DNA from: Candidatus Sulfotelmatobacter sp.
GTDB lineage: Bacteria > Acidobacteriota > Terriglobia > Terriglobales > Acidobacteriaceae
Assembly: GCA_030038255.1 (NCBI GenBank)
Contig: JASHPH010000298.1
Coordinates: 1-47,397 of the forward strand
DNA: 47,397 nucleotides
Direction: 5' to 3'
The notes under the pieces: model-generated
Databases searched by the model: none
Seen by the model: the letters and a program-made list of their open reading frames with translations, nothing else
Told to the model about the DNA's origin: nothing
Program-made: the position numbers and the translations under genes
Shown: positions 17,668 to 26,765 of the stretch, piece by piece
Position numbering within the stretch: the first letter of the stretch is position 1
How the letters are laid out: every line of letters begins with the position of its first letter

Positions 17668-18879
17668 ATGCATCTGGTTGCAGACATCCTCTTGGGCGTA
17701 GCTGTTTTCGGAACGCTCACGTCGACCATCTCTTTTTTGCTCGCGATCCTCGGGGCCATTCGATTCCGGCACAGCGCCCTGGAGGAACAGGAAGCTTTCA
17801 AGCATCTGACGAATCTTCCGCCGGTTACCGTCCTTAAGCCCGTGCACGGCCTTGAAGCGCGATTGCGGGAGAATCTCGAAAGCTTCTTCCGGCAGGACTA
17901 TCCCAAATTCGAGATCATCTTCGCGGCGGATGAGGCGGATGATGCCGCGCTGCCGCTGGTTCGAGAGCTGTGCGCGCAGTTCCCGAACATTCCCACGCAA
18001 ATCATGGTCACCGGAAAACCGCCGTGGCCAAACGCGCAAAACTACTGCTATCACCGGATGACGGATGCTGCAGCTTACGACATTCTGGTTACCAGCGACA
18101 GCGATGTGGAGGTTGCACGCAACTACTTGCGTAAGGTCGTTCCCCCTTTGCTCGATCCAAAGGTTGGAGCCGTAACCTGCGTGTTTCGAGGAAAGGGCAC
18201 CGGGGGAATATGGTCTGAAGTCGACGCCATCGGACAGTCCGTGGAGTTTACGGCCGGAGTAGTGACTGCGAATTTCATGGAAGGAATGAAATTTGGGCTT
18301 GGGCCAACGATTGTGGTTCGTAAAGATTCGTTGGCCAAGGTCGGCGGTTTTGCCGCGGCCCGCGAATATCTTTCCAACGATTTCGTTATCGGCAACTTCA
18401 TCGCAAAAGCGGGGTACCGAGTCGTGCTGTCGGGCCATATTGTGGATCACGCGTCGCCACCGATGACGTTCAAGAAGATGTGGGAGCGTCAGATGCGCTG
18501 GGCCATGGGAACTCGCTATTCGCGGCCGAAGGGCCATTTCGGCAGCGGACTCACTTTCGCGACCCCGTATGGAATTCTCGGTCTGATTGCGGGCGCAGCG
18601 GCTGGATATCCAGCGCTAGGTGTGGCGTTATTCGCGATCGCGGTGCTGGGCAGAATGGTTGAGTGCTGGGCCATCGGCTGGTGGACGGCGCGCGACGTCG
18701 CGGCACGAGGGGTGTGGGTGCTGCTATATCCGTTGCGGGACCTGCACGGCTTTATCGTCTGGTGCGCCAGCTATCTGGGCACGCCCAGGCGGCTGTGGCG
18801 CGACACAAATTACGTGTTGCTCAAGGGCGGGCGGTTGGTGGCAAAACGGGCCGACGGATCGGTACTGACCCCTTGCTAG
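17668..18879 (+). CDS. HpnI-like membrane glycosyltransferase (family 2/21), first of three
   Basis: The 403-residue enzyme has an N-terminal membrane helix (8-30) and a cytosolic GT-A domain: KPVHGLE (57-63), DSD at 144-146 as the metal/nucleotide-sugar site, the acidic pair in LSNDF (237-238) and RQMRW (274-278) as the (Q/R)xxRW signature. C-terminal membrane helices follow. The architecture matches ceramide glucosyltransferase and HpnI, which adds N-acetylglucosamine to bacteriohopanetetrol. AAAGGA lies upstream of the ATG. It follows the ArnT-like gene and converges on two related genes on the other strand. KPVHGLE differs from HpnI's usual KPLKG, so the acceptor may not be a hopanoid. 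Confidence 0.82.
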   Translation: MHLVADILLGVAVFGTLTSTISFLLAILGAIRFRHSALEEQEAFKHLTNLPPVTVLKPVHGLEARLRENLESFFRQDYPKFEIIFAADEADDAALPLVRELCAQFPNIPTQIMVTGKPPWPNAQNYCYHRMTDAAAYDILVTSDSDVEVARNYLRKVVPPLLDPKVGAVTCVFRGKGTGGIWSEVDAIGQSVEFTAGVVTANFMEGMKFGLGPTIVVRKDSLAKVGGFAAAREYLSNDFVIGNFIAKAGYRVVLSGHIVDHASPPMTFKKMWERQMRWAMGTRYSRPKGHFGSGLTFATPYGILGLIAGAAAGYPALGVALFAIAVLGRMVECWAIGWWTARDVAARGVWVLLYPLRDLHGFIVWCASYLGTPRRLWRDTNYVLLKGGRLVAKRADGSVLTPC

Positions 18880-18917
18880 CCCCATCATGCGCCGGGGAGA
18901 CTAGCTGCGATGCCGGA

Positions 18918-20117
18918 TCAGCTTCCCGCGCGATTGTGGTGCTTCAGTCGAATCTTTCCGTCAGCGTAGAGCGTGTAGATTTCGCCGCGAAAACGTATGT
19001 CGTTCGACAGATAGCTCCAGGCCCAGAACAAAAAGCCCATCAGGTCGCGCAAGGGATAGACGAGACTCCAGGCTGGCGATTCGCGATCTTTCACGACACC
19101 CCACCCGACAGCAAGCGCCTGCACGACGCGATTCACGACTCCCCACGCCAGAAGGCCGAGACCGAGCCGCCAGCTCCCGAGCAGACACTCGGAAACGCAG
19201 CCGAGAATCGCGAACGGCATCGCAAACGTGAGCAACGACCCGAGATGGCCCATGGGCCGCGAGAAGCGCGTGCTGCGGGCCCAGCCCATCTGGTGCCGCA
19301 TGGAAGGGAGGAATGCGCCGTTGGTCACTACATGGTCGATGATCTCTGTCGCGAGCACGACTCTTAGCCCAGCCCGGCTGATCCAGTTGCCGAGGACGAA
19401 ATCATCGGCGAGATAATCGGCGAGCCCGGCAAAACCGCCAATGGCGGCGATTGCCGACTTCTTCGTCGCCATGCACGGCCCCAGGGCGAACTGCATGCCT
19501 TCCATCATGTCGGCAACTAAAACGCCGGAGCTCATCTCGACCGACATACCCATCGCTTCCAGGCGCGACCACGGTCCACCGGTTGGGACGCCCCGGTAGA
19601 GGCAGGTGACCATTCCCACTGACGGATCTGCAAGTGGCGGCGCGACGTTACGCAGAAAGTTTTCGCCGACCCGGACGTCTGAATCGGTGATGACGATGCA
19701 AGGATGAACCGCAGCACGGAGCAACGCGTCAAGCGACCAGATTTTCGGATTCACCCACGGCGGTTCGCCGCATTCGATTTTTCGCGCCTGCACTCGGCTT
19801 GGCGTCGAGGCCTGCACCTGATCGACAACTTTCATAGCCGCATCTGTGAGGTGGCGGGCGCAGAAAATCAGTTCGTATTGCGGATACGATTGCGAGAAAA
19901 AGCTCGAGATGTTCTGATCCAGTCGCGGCTCAGCCCCGTGAACCGGTTTGAGCACGCTCAGCGGAGGGAGATCTTCGGAACTCAGCTGTGATTCGGCGCG
20001 CCGGGAACGCAGATGAAAGCGCAGCGCCGCTGCCAGAACCAGCAAGAGATAAGCCGTCGAGGAGAGCGTTCCCAGCAGGGCGATGGAGAGTAACGCGAGG
20101 CGCAGCGCGTGAACCAT
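18918..20117 (-). CDS. HpnI-like membrane glycosyltransferase with altered RW motif, second of three
   Basis: The start at 20117 (MVHALRL) was chosen because it aligns with the N-termini of both neighbouring paralogues; the frame stays open 24 codons upstream without membrane or domain sequence. It has an N-terminal helix (6-32), KPVHGAE (57-63), DSD (145-147) and LADDF. The final signature reads HQMGW (275-279), with Gly where the Arg of RQMRW or HQLRW should be. This Arg/Trp pair is part of the active site in processive and ceramide-type transferases, so activity may be changed or lost. It most resembles the copy at 17668 and faces it tail to tail. Confidence 0.8.
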   Translation of the reverse strand: MVHALRLALLSIALLGTLSSTAYLLLVLAAALRFHLRSRRAESQLSSEDLPPLSVLKPVHGAEPRLDQNISSFFSQSYPQYELIFCARHLTDAAMKVVDQVQASTPSRVQARKIECGEPPWVNPKIWSLDALLRAAVHPCIVITDSDVRVGENFLRNVAPPLADPSVGMVTCLYRGVPTGGPWSRLEAMGMSVEMSSGVLVADMMEGMQFALGPCMATKKSAIAAIGGFAGLADYLADDFVLGNWISRAGLRVVLATEIIDHVVTNGAFLPSMRHQMGWARSTRFSRPMGHLGSLLTFAMPFAILGCVSECLLGSWRLGLGLLAWGVVNRVVQALAVGWGVVKDRESPAWSLVYPLRDLMGFLFWAWSYLSNDIRFRGEIYTLYADGKIRLKHHNRAGS

Positions 20118-20206
20118 AGTCCGAGCGAAGCGTAAGTATAGCGGACGATGCGGACTCCGCGGAGAGTATTCTGCGCGCCGGGATTCCATTCCTGCTTAAA
20201 GGGAAG

Positions 20207-21391
20207 CTAGGGCGCCATGCGGATCAGGCGGCCATCTTTCAGCTGGAAACGATCGCCGCGCCAGGTGACGTTGTGGCCGAAGAAACTTACGGCCCAAACC
20301 GCAACCGCGACCAGATCCCGCAGTGGAAGCAGCCATAGATGCTTGCCCAAATGCGCGTCGCGCAGCACCGATTTGCCCACAAGCAGTGCGACAGCCAGGC
20401 GCAGTAGCGCAACAAGTCCCAGCACCGCCCAAGACCAGGCTACGAAACGAGCGGCAATCAGATTTGTTAGAGCCCACGTCAAGCCGAAGGTCGACACCAA
20501 GCCGATGTAGCCTCCGAGGCGCGCATCGCGCACGCCGCGCGCCCACCGCAGCTGGTGCGACAAAAATCCTCCCAGAGTGTATGCCGGAAGGTGCGTCTCG
20601 ACGACCACGTCGGAAAGCAGTACCTCGAGGCCGCGGCCCGCGATGCGGCGCCCGAGTTCGTAATCGTCGGCAAGAAAATCGACCACGGACTTGAATCCGC
20701 CGATGCGCTCCAGCTCCGAGCGGCGGAAGGCCAAGGTCGAGCCAAGGCCGAACCGCAGTCCGCTTTCCAGTTGCCGCGCCACGAGCACGCCGGGGCAAAA
20801 ATCCGTGCTGATGCCCAACGATTCCAGCTGCGAACCGAGCGTCGGAGCGGCGACGCCGCGGTACAGGCAGGTCACCATGCCGACTTTTTCGTTAGTGAGC
20901 GGCGCGATCACACGCCGGAGATAGTCCTGCTCCACGCGAATGTCGCTGTCGTTGACGACGAGGAAGTCGTAGTGGGCATGCTGCACCATCTGTTCCAGAT
21001 TGCTGACCTTCACGTTGGCGCCAAGAATTTTGTCGCACACAACCAGCCGGATGCTGCGATCTGGAAATTCCCGCTGCAGTTGACAAACAGCCGCCACGGC
21101 CGGGTCTGCGGGATCGCTGACACCGAAAATAATTTCGTACTCCGGATAGTCCTGCAGGCAGTGGCTGCGGAAGCTCTCGTAGATGTCCGGGTCGGTGCCC
21201 TTGAGCGGCTTGAGAATCGAAACGGGAGGCAACACCGGTGTGGAGCACGTGCTCTCAGCGGCCCGTCGTTGGCGCAGGAATGCCGCCGCGCTCCACAGGC
21301 AGACCACGTAGTAAATGGAACTGGAGAGACAGCCTAAGAGTGTGACCCATATCGCGACGGACCCAATGCTCCCGACGGTGGAGTGAATCAT
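20207..21391 (-). CDS. hpnI: Hopanoid-type glycosyltransferase HpnI
   Basis: This 394-residue protein is the closest of the three to HpnI proper: KPLKGTDPDIYESFRSHCLQ and DYPEYEIIFGVSDPADPAV are typical of that family. The DSD site is at 148-150, the acidic pair in LADDY (about 240-244) and HQLRW at 279-283, followed by C-terminal helices. HpnI transfers N-acetylglucosamine from UDP-GlcNAc to bacteriohopanetetrol at the inner membrane. No squalene-hopene cyclase, hpnH or hpnK gene is in the window, so hopanoid synthesis is inferred. It lies 29 bases after the stop of the exported winged-helix protein gene and probably shares its transcript. Confidence 0.8.
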   Translation of the reverse strand: MIHSTVGSIGSVAIWVTLLGCLSSSIYYVVCLWSAAAFLRQRRAAESTCSTPVLPPVSILKPLKGTDPDIYESFRSHCLQDYPEYEIIFGVSDPADPAVAAVCQLQREFPDRSIRLVVCDKILGANVKVSNLEQMVQHAHYDFLVVNDSDIRVEQDYLRRVIAPLTNEKVGMVTCLYRGVAAPTLGSQLESLGISTDFCPGVLVARQLESGLRFGLGSTLAFRRSELERIGGFKSVVDFLADDYELGRRIAGRGLEVLLSDVVVETHLPAYTLGGFLSHQLRWARGVRDARLGGYIGLVSTFGLTWALTNLIAARFVAWSWAVLGLVALLRLAVALLVGKSVLRDAHLGKHLWLLPLRDLVAVAVWAVSFFGHNVTWRGDRFQLKDGRLIRMAP

Positions 21392-21420
21392 GCGCTACCA
21401 AGAGCCATTCTATATGCAAC

Positions 21421-22665
21421 TTAAGGAAGGCTTATCTGAGCGACGGCAGGGACTGAGCCCTTGTACTTCTTATTGGCAGCATACGGGTCGGCGAACAGGC
21501 CCGCCTCCACCAGTTTCCGGTTGGCGATGCCGAAGATGTAGTGCCAGATCATGGTGAAGCCGTCCTCGAACGGTACGCCGGACCGGGTGAAACTAAGATC
21601 GCGCAGCTCCGTTTTCATTTTCGGGTAGTTCGCCGCCAACCATTGGTCCATCACTGAATTCCCAATCGCGAGCAAGCGCTTGACCATAGCCTCGTCGCGT
21701 TTGGTCAGCACCGGAATGTTGACCTGGTAGTGGTCGCCGCGCAGGCTCACAAATTCGAGCGCTATGAGCAGTCGCACTAGCGGCTCCGCCTCGTCGGTGG
21801 GCATGTTGGCGGCCTGGGCTAGCTCTGCCAACGTCTTCTCGCCATCCCGCAGCGACACCAACATGCGGGTTATGGGCACTCCTGTCTGTCTCATCGACGT
21901 GTCGAGCATGGATTCAATGGCGGGCTTCAGCTCGTCGGGATAATCGGTCTTCCCTATACGGCCGGGCAGCCGCCAAAACAGGTCCGGCAGAGTGTAGCGT
22001 TTTGAAAAATGGTCTCCAAACGACGTCATCGCGATACCGTCGTATTCGGAATTGTGGCTTCCCCAATAGATGCGTTCGAGGGAGATAGACGTAGTCTCCT
22101 CCGCATCAGGTACGTATTTTCCGTCTGGCCTGTCTTCACTGACCTTGCGGTATCCCTTGGCAGCAGTCAGATCGAGACCGTCCCAGTCCAGCGAGGCGCA
22201 TCCGAGAACGAAGTACGCAACGGCTTTACGATCCACGCTGGGAAGATCGTAGCTCTGCAAAGCGGCCTCAATCTCTTGTCGGTGAGTCAGCACGCCCCTG
22301 GCAAGCGAGTCTGCGTAAACCTCGGTGGACTCACGAATACGCTTCACATCGGCAGCCGTGAACAGGGCGAAGTTGAGAAAATAACGGTCGCCCTCACGGC
22401 GGATCAGCTTCAACTGCAAGAGATCGTTGACTGAGACAGTCGCGCCTTTCAGCGCTGACTCGACATCGCTGATCGGACGCGGTCCAGCAGCAAGGCCGAG
22501 CAACATCTTTTGCACCGCAAGGTCGCTCATGGCCTCGTCATAGCAAGGCTTCGCAGTGCAGGAGCTGCTGCCGACTATGCTGTAGTGCAGGAGCGGTTGC
22601 TCCTGCGCCAGCAGCGCACACGTACATAGCAGGATAGGCCACACACATGCTTGCGTTGTCTTCAT
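21421..22665 (-). CDS. Exported protein with two winged-helix-like segments, function unknown
   Basis: I do not recognise the family. The ATG at 22665 was chosen because AGGAGG lies upstream and a signal peptide follows (MKTTQACVWPILLCTCALLA, cut near AQEQ). A longer frame runs back to 23001 but covers the neighbouring gene. The 414 residues contain a segment at about 50-105 (LGLAAGPRPISDVESAL, LLQLKLIRREGDRYFLN) and another at about 265-320 (LAELAQAANMPTDEAEPLVRLL, LEFVSLRGDHYQVN). Both have the helix-turn-helix plus wing pattern of ArsR-like regulators. Winged helices are rare in secreted proteins, so these may act as protein-protein modules. It lies between the orphan permeases and hpnI on one strand. 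Confidence 0.7.
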   Translation of the reverse strand: MKTTQACVWPILLCTCALLAQEQPLLHYSIVGSSSCTAKPCYDEAMSDLAVQKMLLGLAAGPRPISDVESALKGATVSVNDLLQLKLIRREGDRYFLNFALFTAADVKRIRESTEVYADSLARGVLTHRQEIEAALQSYDLPSVDRKAVAYFVLGCASLDWDGLDLTAAKGYRKVSEDRPDGKYVPDAEETTSISLERIYWGSHNSEYDGIAMTSFGDHFSKRYTLPDLFWRLPGRIGKTDYPDELKPAIESMLDTSMRQTGVPITRMLVSLRDGEKTLAELAQAANMPTDEAEPLVRLLIALEFVSLRGDHYQVNIPVLTKRDEAMVKRLLAIGNSVMDQWLAANYPKMKTELRDLSFTRSGVPFEDGFTMIWHYIFGIANRKLVEAGLFADPYAANKKYKGSVPAVAQISLP

Positions 22666-22772
22666 CGCCTTTCCCTCCTGTGGAGATGACGACGACCGAA
22701 AGAAACGGTTAGCAAGGTGAGATGCTGCTAAAGCTAAGGGTCCGCCAGCGCTCGGAGTTTCAAACCGGGCTT

Positions 22773-24032
22773 TTATTCGTACCGCAGCGACTCGATCGGA
22801 TCGAGATTTGCCGCCTTCCATGCCGGATAAATGCCGAACACCAACCCGACTGCCGCGGCGGAACAGAATCCGAACGTCACCCAGAACATCGACAGATGAG
22901 CCGGGAGGGAAGGCCACACCGCCGGAATCACCCAGACCAGAATCGCTCCCGTAAGGATGCCGAGCACTCCGCCCACCGCCGTCAGCATGATGGCCTCGCA
23001 CGTGAATTGCAGAAGAACATCGTTCTTGCGCGCACCCACCGCCTTGCGCACCCCGATCTCCCGAGTACGCTCGGTCACCGAGACCAGCATGATGTTCATC
23101 ACGCCGACGCCGCCAACGATCAAGCCAACGCTCGAGATCGCAAACATGCCGATGAACAATCCGCCGGTGACCTCGTTCCAGACTTCGGTGATGGAATCGA
23201 TCGTGAACAGGGAAAAGTTATCGGGTTTGTCGAAGGGCACTTTTCGTCGGCGCCGCAGCACTTCGCGGATCTCGTCCATCGCTTTGGGCATGTCGTCGTG
23301 CGAGGTAGCTTTGACGACGATCCAGTGCTGCTTCAACTCGGGATGCAACTTCTTGAACGTACGGAGCGGGAAAAAGACGCGGTTGTTGATCGGATCCTTT
23401 CCCCCGTTGAACAGCGACTGGATCGGGCCCACCGTGCCGATGACCTGAAACAACTGTCCCTCAATGGAGACCTCTTTGCCCAAAGGGTCCTGGTTCCCAA
23501 ACAGTTCCTCGGCGGTATCGCTGCAGAGAACGACCACCGGAGTGCGATGCTCGTCGTCGGACTCGCTGAACCATCTTCCAGTGGCGAGCGGCAGATCCTC
23601 CACGTCAAATATCGAAGGCGTGTTGCCCTCGAGGATGGTGTCCTTGGCCTTTCGGCCCTGAAATTTGACGGTGTAAGTGCCGCCGATATCCGGGCGCATC
23701 AAACGAAGGATAGCCGAAACCGCTTTGACGTGAGGCAGGCCTTCGAGAGCTTCTGCGTCCTCCATGGTCAGTTCTTTGCGAGTCCGCATCTCTTCCGACA
23801 TCCGGCCAAAAGTGAGGGGGTCGAGATGCCACGCAAAAATGACGTTGGACCCCACGGTGGCGAAGCGATCGCGCACGTTGTCGTCGAGTCCGCGGCCGAT
23901 CGAAGACACGCCAATCACCACGGCGACGCCAATCACGATGCCGAGCACGGTCAGACCCGAGCGCATTTTGTTGCTGCGGATCGTGTCCGTGGCCATCTGG
24001 ACGATTTCGCCGAATTCGGATCTGCGAAGCAT
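22773..24032 (-). CDS. MacB/FtsX-type ABC permease (orphan pair, downstream member)
   Basis: The 419 residues show the MacB plan: N-terminal helix (about 22-45, [19 protein letters not shown]), a periplasmic MacB_PCD domain to about 275, then the FtsX domain with [28 protein letters not shown] and the ending [18 protein letters not shown]. These two sequences are hallmarks of MacB-type permease halves. No ATPase domain is fused or adjacent, and no fusion protein is nearby, so the partner must be encoded elsewhere. An 81-base gap containing a hairpin separates it from its paralogue upstream. Confidence 0.88.
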   Translation of the reverse strand: MLRRSEFGEIVQMATDTIRSNKMRSGLTVLGIVIGVAVVIGVSSIGRGLDDNVRDRFATVGSNVIFAWHLDPLTFGRMSEEMRTRKELTMEDAEALEGLPHVKAVSAILRLMRPDIGGTYTVKFQGRKAKDTILEGNTPSIFDVEDLPLATGRWFSESDDEHRTPVVVLCSDTAEELFGNQDPLGKEVSIEGQLFQVIGTVGPIQSLFNGGKDPINNRVFFPLRTFKKLHPELKQHWIVVKATSHDDMPKAMDEIREVLRRRRKVPFDKPDNFSLFTIDSITEVWNEVTGGLFIGMFAISSVGLIVGGVGVMNIMLVSVTERTREIGVRKAVGARKNDVLLQFTCEAIMLTAVGGVLGILTGAILVWVIPAVWPSLPAHLSMFWVTFGFCSAAAVGLVFGIYPAWKAANLDPIESLRYE

Positions 24033-24036
24033 AAAG

Positions 24037-24105
24037 ATTGAGTCATTGAGAAGGCAGTCAGTTCGTTCAATGACTCAATGACTCAATGACTAAATCACTC
24101 AATGA
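24037..24105. repeat. Word-array hairpin (TGACTCAA) between two permease genes
   Basis: ATTGAGTCATTGAG (24037-24050) is a perfect 14-bp inverted copy of 24074-24087. The right side continues as further TCAATGAC words to about 24105. The element is made of one 8-base word repeated on both strands and fills almost the whole 81-base gap. It could be a hairpin that tunes expression of the downstream permease. Confidence 0.75.
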
Positions 24106-24113
24106 TCCAATTC

Positions 24114-25343
24114 CTACATTTCAAACCTTAGCGCCACGATCGGGTCCAGGCGCGCGGCTTTGCGCGCGGGATAGACTCCGAAAAATACTCCCACGCTGGC
24201 GGCAACCGTGAGTCCTGCGGCAATCGCCCAAAGCTTGATCGACGAGGGCATTCCGATGAGCGCAGTCACGGCTTCGGCGACGCCCACTCCCGACAGAACT
24301 CCTATGGCCCCACCGGCGAGCGCCAGAGTGACAGATTCGATGAGGAACTGCAGCAGCACATCGTCGCGGCGCGCGCCCATCGCCTTGCGAATGCCGATCT
24401 CGCGGGTGCGTTCCGTCACCGAAACCAGCATGATGTTCATGATCACGATGCCGCCCACCACCAGCGAAACTGCGGCGATGCCGATCGTCGCCATAAAAAA
24501 TGTCTTGCTCAGGTCTGACCACATGCTCATCAGGCTGGCGTTGGTCTCGATCTCAAAGCTGTCGTCCTTGCCGGGCTGGTCGTGGCGGCGCGCCCGCAGC
24601 ACCGCCCGCGCCTCGTCCATGGCCTGGTTCAAGGGCACGCCGCTGGCCGACGCTTTGCCCCAGATTTCGAGACTTCGGTTGTGCGACCCGTATTTCTTCG
24701 CGAACACCGTGATCGGGATCAGCGCGTAGTTGTCGGCACTCTGCCCCAGCGTCGTGCCTTTTTTCTTGCCGACCCCGATCACCTGGTAGGTCCAGCCGTC
24801 AATCTTGATCTCCTGGCCCAGGGGGTCGGCGCCGGGCAGCAAATGCTCAACAATGTCAGTGCCCACAACGGCCACCTGCAGGTGATTGTTCAAGTCGGTC
24901 TCGTTGATCATGCGGCCGGAGGTCAGGTCGGTGTCGAGAATGGTAGCGAGCGCCGGCGTGATGCCCTTGATATCGGTGTCATCGATGGACTGCTCTTCGT
25001 GCTTCACCTTGCCGCTGCCTTCCATCAGGGCGCCGACATAGTCACAGTGATGGCAGCCTTCGACGACGGCCTGGTATTCCTCCATCTCGAGGTTCTTGCG
25101 CTTCTCCTCTTCCAGGTAGCGGTCGATGTTGGTCTCGACCCTTGGCATTTTGGAGACGATAAACGCGTCGGCGCCAAGGTTGAAAATTTTCTTAGCGACG
25201 TAGTCGTTGAGGCCGGAGACAAAGGTCACGACCGCAATCACAGCAGCCACGCCAATCACCACGCCGAGCAAGGTCAGCACAGAGCGCAGCTTGTTCGCCC
25301 ACAGCGAGCGCAACGCGATACGGATGGATTCGGCAAGATGCAT
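24114..25343 (-). CDS. MacB/FtsX-type ABC permease (orphan pair, upstream member)
   Basis: The ATG at 25343 (MHLAESIRIALRSLWANKLRS) was chosen because this is where similarity to its paralogue begins; a TTG 48 bases upstream adds only polar residues. It has an N-terminal helix (about 22-45), a periplasmic domain, and a C-terminal FtsX region with [27 protein letters not shown] and YPARKAARLDPIVALRFEM. In the periplasmic domain, EGCHHCDY carries a CHHC cluster, which is unusual and could bind metal or a disulphide partner. It forms a pair with the gene at 22773, without ATPase or fusion protein. It lies 136 bases after the CadC-like regulator gene on the same strand. Confidence 0.87.
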   Translation of the reverse strand: MHLAESIRIALRSLWANKLRSVLTLLGVVIGVAAVIAVVTFVSGLNDYVAKKIFNLGADAFIVSKMPRVETNIDRYLEEEKRKNLEMEEYQAVVEGCHHCDYVGALMEGSGKVKHEEQSIDDTDIKGITPALATILDTDLTSGRMINETDLNNHLQVAVVGTDIVEHLLPGADPLGQEIKIDGWTYQVIGVGKKKGTTLGQSADNYALIPITVFAKKYGSHNRSLEIWGKASASGVPLNQAMDEARAVLRARRHDQPGKDDSFEIETNASLMSMWSDLSKTFFMATIGIAAVSLVVGGIVIMNIMLVSVTERTREIGIRKAMGARRDDVLLQFLIESVTLALAGGAIGVLSGVGVAEAVTALIGMPSSIKLWAIAAGLTVAASVGVFFGVYPARKAARLDPIVALRFEM

Positions 25344-25479
25344 GGGTCCGTGCCAGACCCGGGCGTCAGACCTTGACCTGAAGCTTCGCAACGGGATCGG
25401 CCAGGATTCAGTCTAACAGCGACTCGAGGGCGTTCGCTTGAGCCTCCGCCCACCGAGCGGGCCCCTTTTGAAAATTGGC

Positions 25480-26493
25480 TTAGGGGAACTTGCGTTCCTC
25501 TGGTCCAGCCCCGATGGATGCCTTGAGCGCTTTCGTAGCTGCGCCGGCAATGTCATCCTGCACCATAAGAATGTCGTCGAACGGCCTGTCATAGGTCTCG
25601 GACCAGACCACATAACCATTCTCAGCACGGATCAGCCGGGCAGCCACTCGCAACCTGTCGCCTGACTTGCGAACGCTGCCATCGAGCACGTAAGCGACAT
25701 CGAGCGTCCTAGCTATATCTGCCACCGGTATCTGTTTACCTTTGAAGAAAAACGAGGATGTCGGAGGCGTTACCCGCAGGCCCGGAATCTTGCTCAGGCG
25801 GTCAATCAGCTCTTCTGTCATACCGTCGGCGAAGGTCTCCTCCTGCATGCCTTCGGTCAGGTCGAGAAAGGGCAACACGGCAATGGATTCCGGTGGCGGC
25901 GAGGTTACTGTGCGCGAGCCATCACCGATTGCGCCGGTGCCGTTGTGGCGAAAGGATGTAAGAACACCGAAGACGAGCATCACAGCGAACGCCGCGGCTA
26001 TGCTCCATTTGAAGCTGCCTCGGCGCTGCGGCTCGGGATTCCTTAAGGCATCCCGCCCATCGGCACTGCCTGTGGTCGGACTCAGCCCGTCCGAAGCCGG
26101 CGCGCTGCCTTCCGGCGAGGCCGTGCCTTCGACTTTGCTGGAACGATCCGTATCGGCTCGCTCCGTCCATGGCCTTACTTCCGCCACCATCCGATACCCC
26201 AGCCGCGGAACGGTTGCGATGTAAGAGGGTTCCTTCGCGTCATCGCCGAGTTGACGCCTGAGCTGTGCTACGGCCTGGTAGACGGAATCCGGACTGACAG
26301 CGACCTCGGGCCAAACCTGGTTAAGCAAATCGTCGATACTGACAACTTCCCCGGCATGCCCCGCCAGGCATAGAAGCAACCGCATCGCCCGTGTATCCAG
26401 GCGCGCGCACTCACCCTCCCGCGAAATCTGGCCGGAGGCCGGATTGACGCACCATTCGCCGATGCGCAGCATTGTCGTGGCAAGACGTGTCAT
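25480..26493 (-). CDS. CadC-like membrane transcriptional regulator with TolB/FlgO-like sensor part
   Basis: Residues about 12-98 form an OmpR/CadC-type winged helix (LDTRAMRLLLCLAGHAGEVV, DSVYQAVAQLRRQLGDD, YIATVPRLGYRMVAEV). A Ser/Pro-rich linker leads to one membrane helix at about 163-183 (SIAAAFAVMLVFGVLTSF). The periplasmic part (about 205-337) carries the adenylate-cyclase/TolB-like motif SIAVLPFLDLTEGMQEETFADGMTEELID and LDGSVRKSGDRLRV. Many acidobacterial relatives add TPR repeats here; this one stops without them. Such proteins bind DNA from the membrane. Its own upstream region has four TTCAG repeats at helical spacing, and the permease/exported-protein genes follow on the same strand, so these are likely targets. 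Met8 is an alternative start. Confidence 0.85.
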   Translation of the reverse strand: MTRLATTMLRIGEWCVNPASGQISREGECARLDTRAMRLLLCLAGHAGEVVSIDDLLNQVWPEVAVSPDSVYQAVAQLRRQLGDDAKEPSYIATVPRLGYRMVAEVRPWTERADTDRSSKVEGTASPEGSAPASDGLSPTTGSADGRDALRNPEPQRRGSFKWSIAAAFAVMLVFGVLTSFRHNGTGAIGDGSRTVTSPPPESIAVLPFLDLTEGMQEETFADGMTEELIDRLSKIPGLRVTPPTSSFFFKGKQIPVADIARTLDVAYVLDGSVRKSGDRLRVAARLIRAENGYVVWSETYDRPFDDILMVQDDIAGAATKALKASIGAGPEERKFP

Positions 26494-26615
26494 CGGGACC
26501 GCCGCACTGTATCCCCAACGAAACAGCGGTGCCCGGCGATTATAGAACAGCCTTAGAAAAGTCCCGGCTGCGTTCCCGACCCCTGGCCCAGCTAATCCCG
26601 CCTGCCGTGCATCAT

Positions 26616-26651
26616 TTCAGAGAAGTTCAGAACTTTTCAGACCAACTTCAG
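26616..26651. promoter_or_regulatory. Four direct TTCAG repeats with 10-11 bp period, candidate operator
   Basis: TTCAG occurs at 26616-26620, 26626-26630, 26636-26640 and 26647-26651, so the starts are 10, 10 and 11 bases apart, one helical turn each. OmpR/PhoB/CadC-type winged helices bind exactly such direct repeats. The site lies between the divergent CadC-like gene and the membrane-protein gene. An AAGTTC-A-GAACTT inverted repeat (26623-26635) overlaps the second and third copies. Confidence 0.6.
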
Positions 26652-26765
26652 GACTTCTCGGCTTCGTTCCGGGTATCGTGCAGCGCAACGCGGTTCAGGC
26701 CATGTCTTCTGAGGACCACGAGCAACCGTGTTGCCGAATTACAACAACCTGGAGGGGACAATCCC

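Noticed and set aside
22666-23001. N-terminal extension of the exported winged-helix protein
   Set aside because: It overlaps the permease gene and lacks domain sequence; the ATG at 22665 has AGGAGG and a signal peptide.
22722-24041. Plus-strand frame of 439 residues
   Set aside because: It is the shadow of the orphan permease gene and is rich in His/Arg/Asp.
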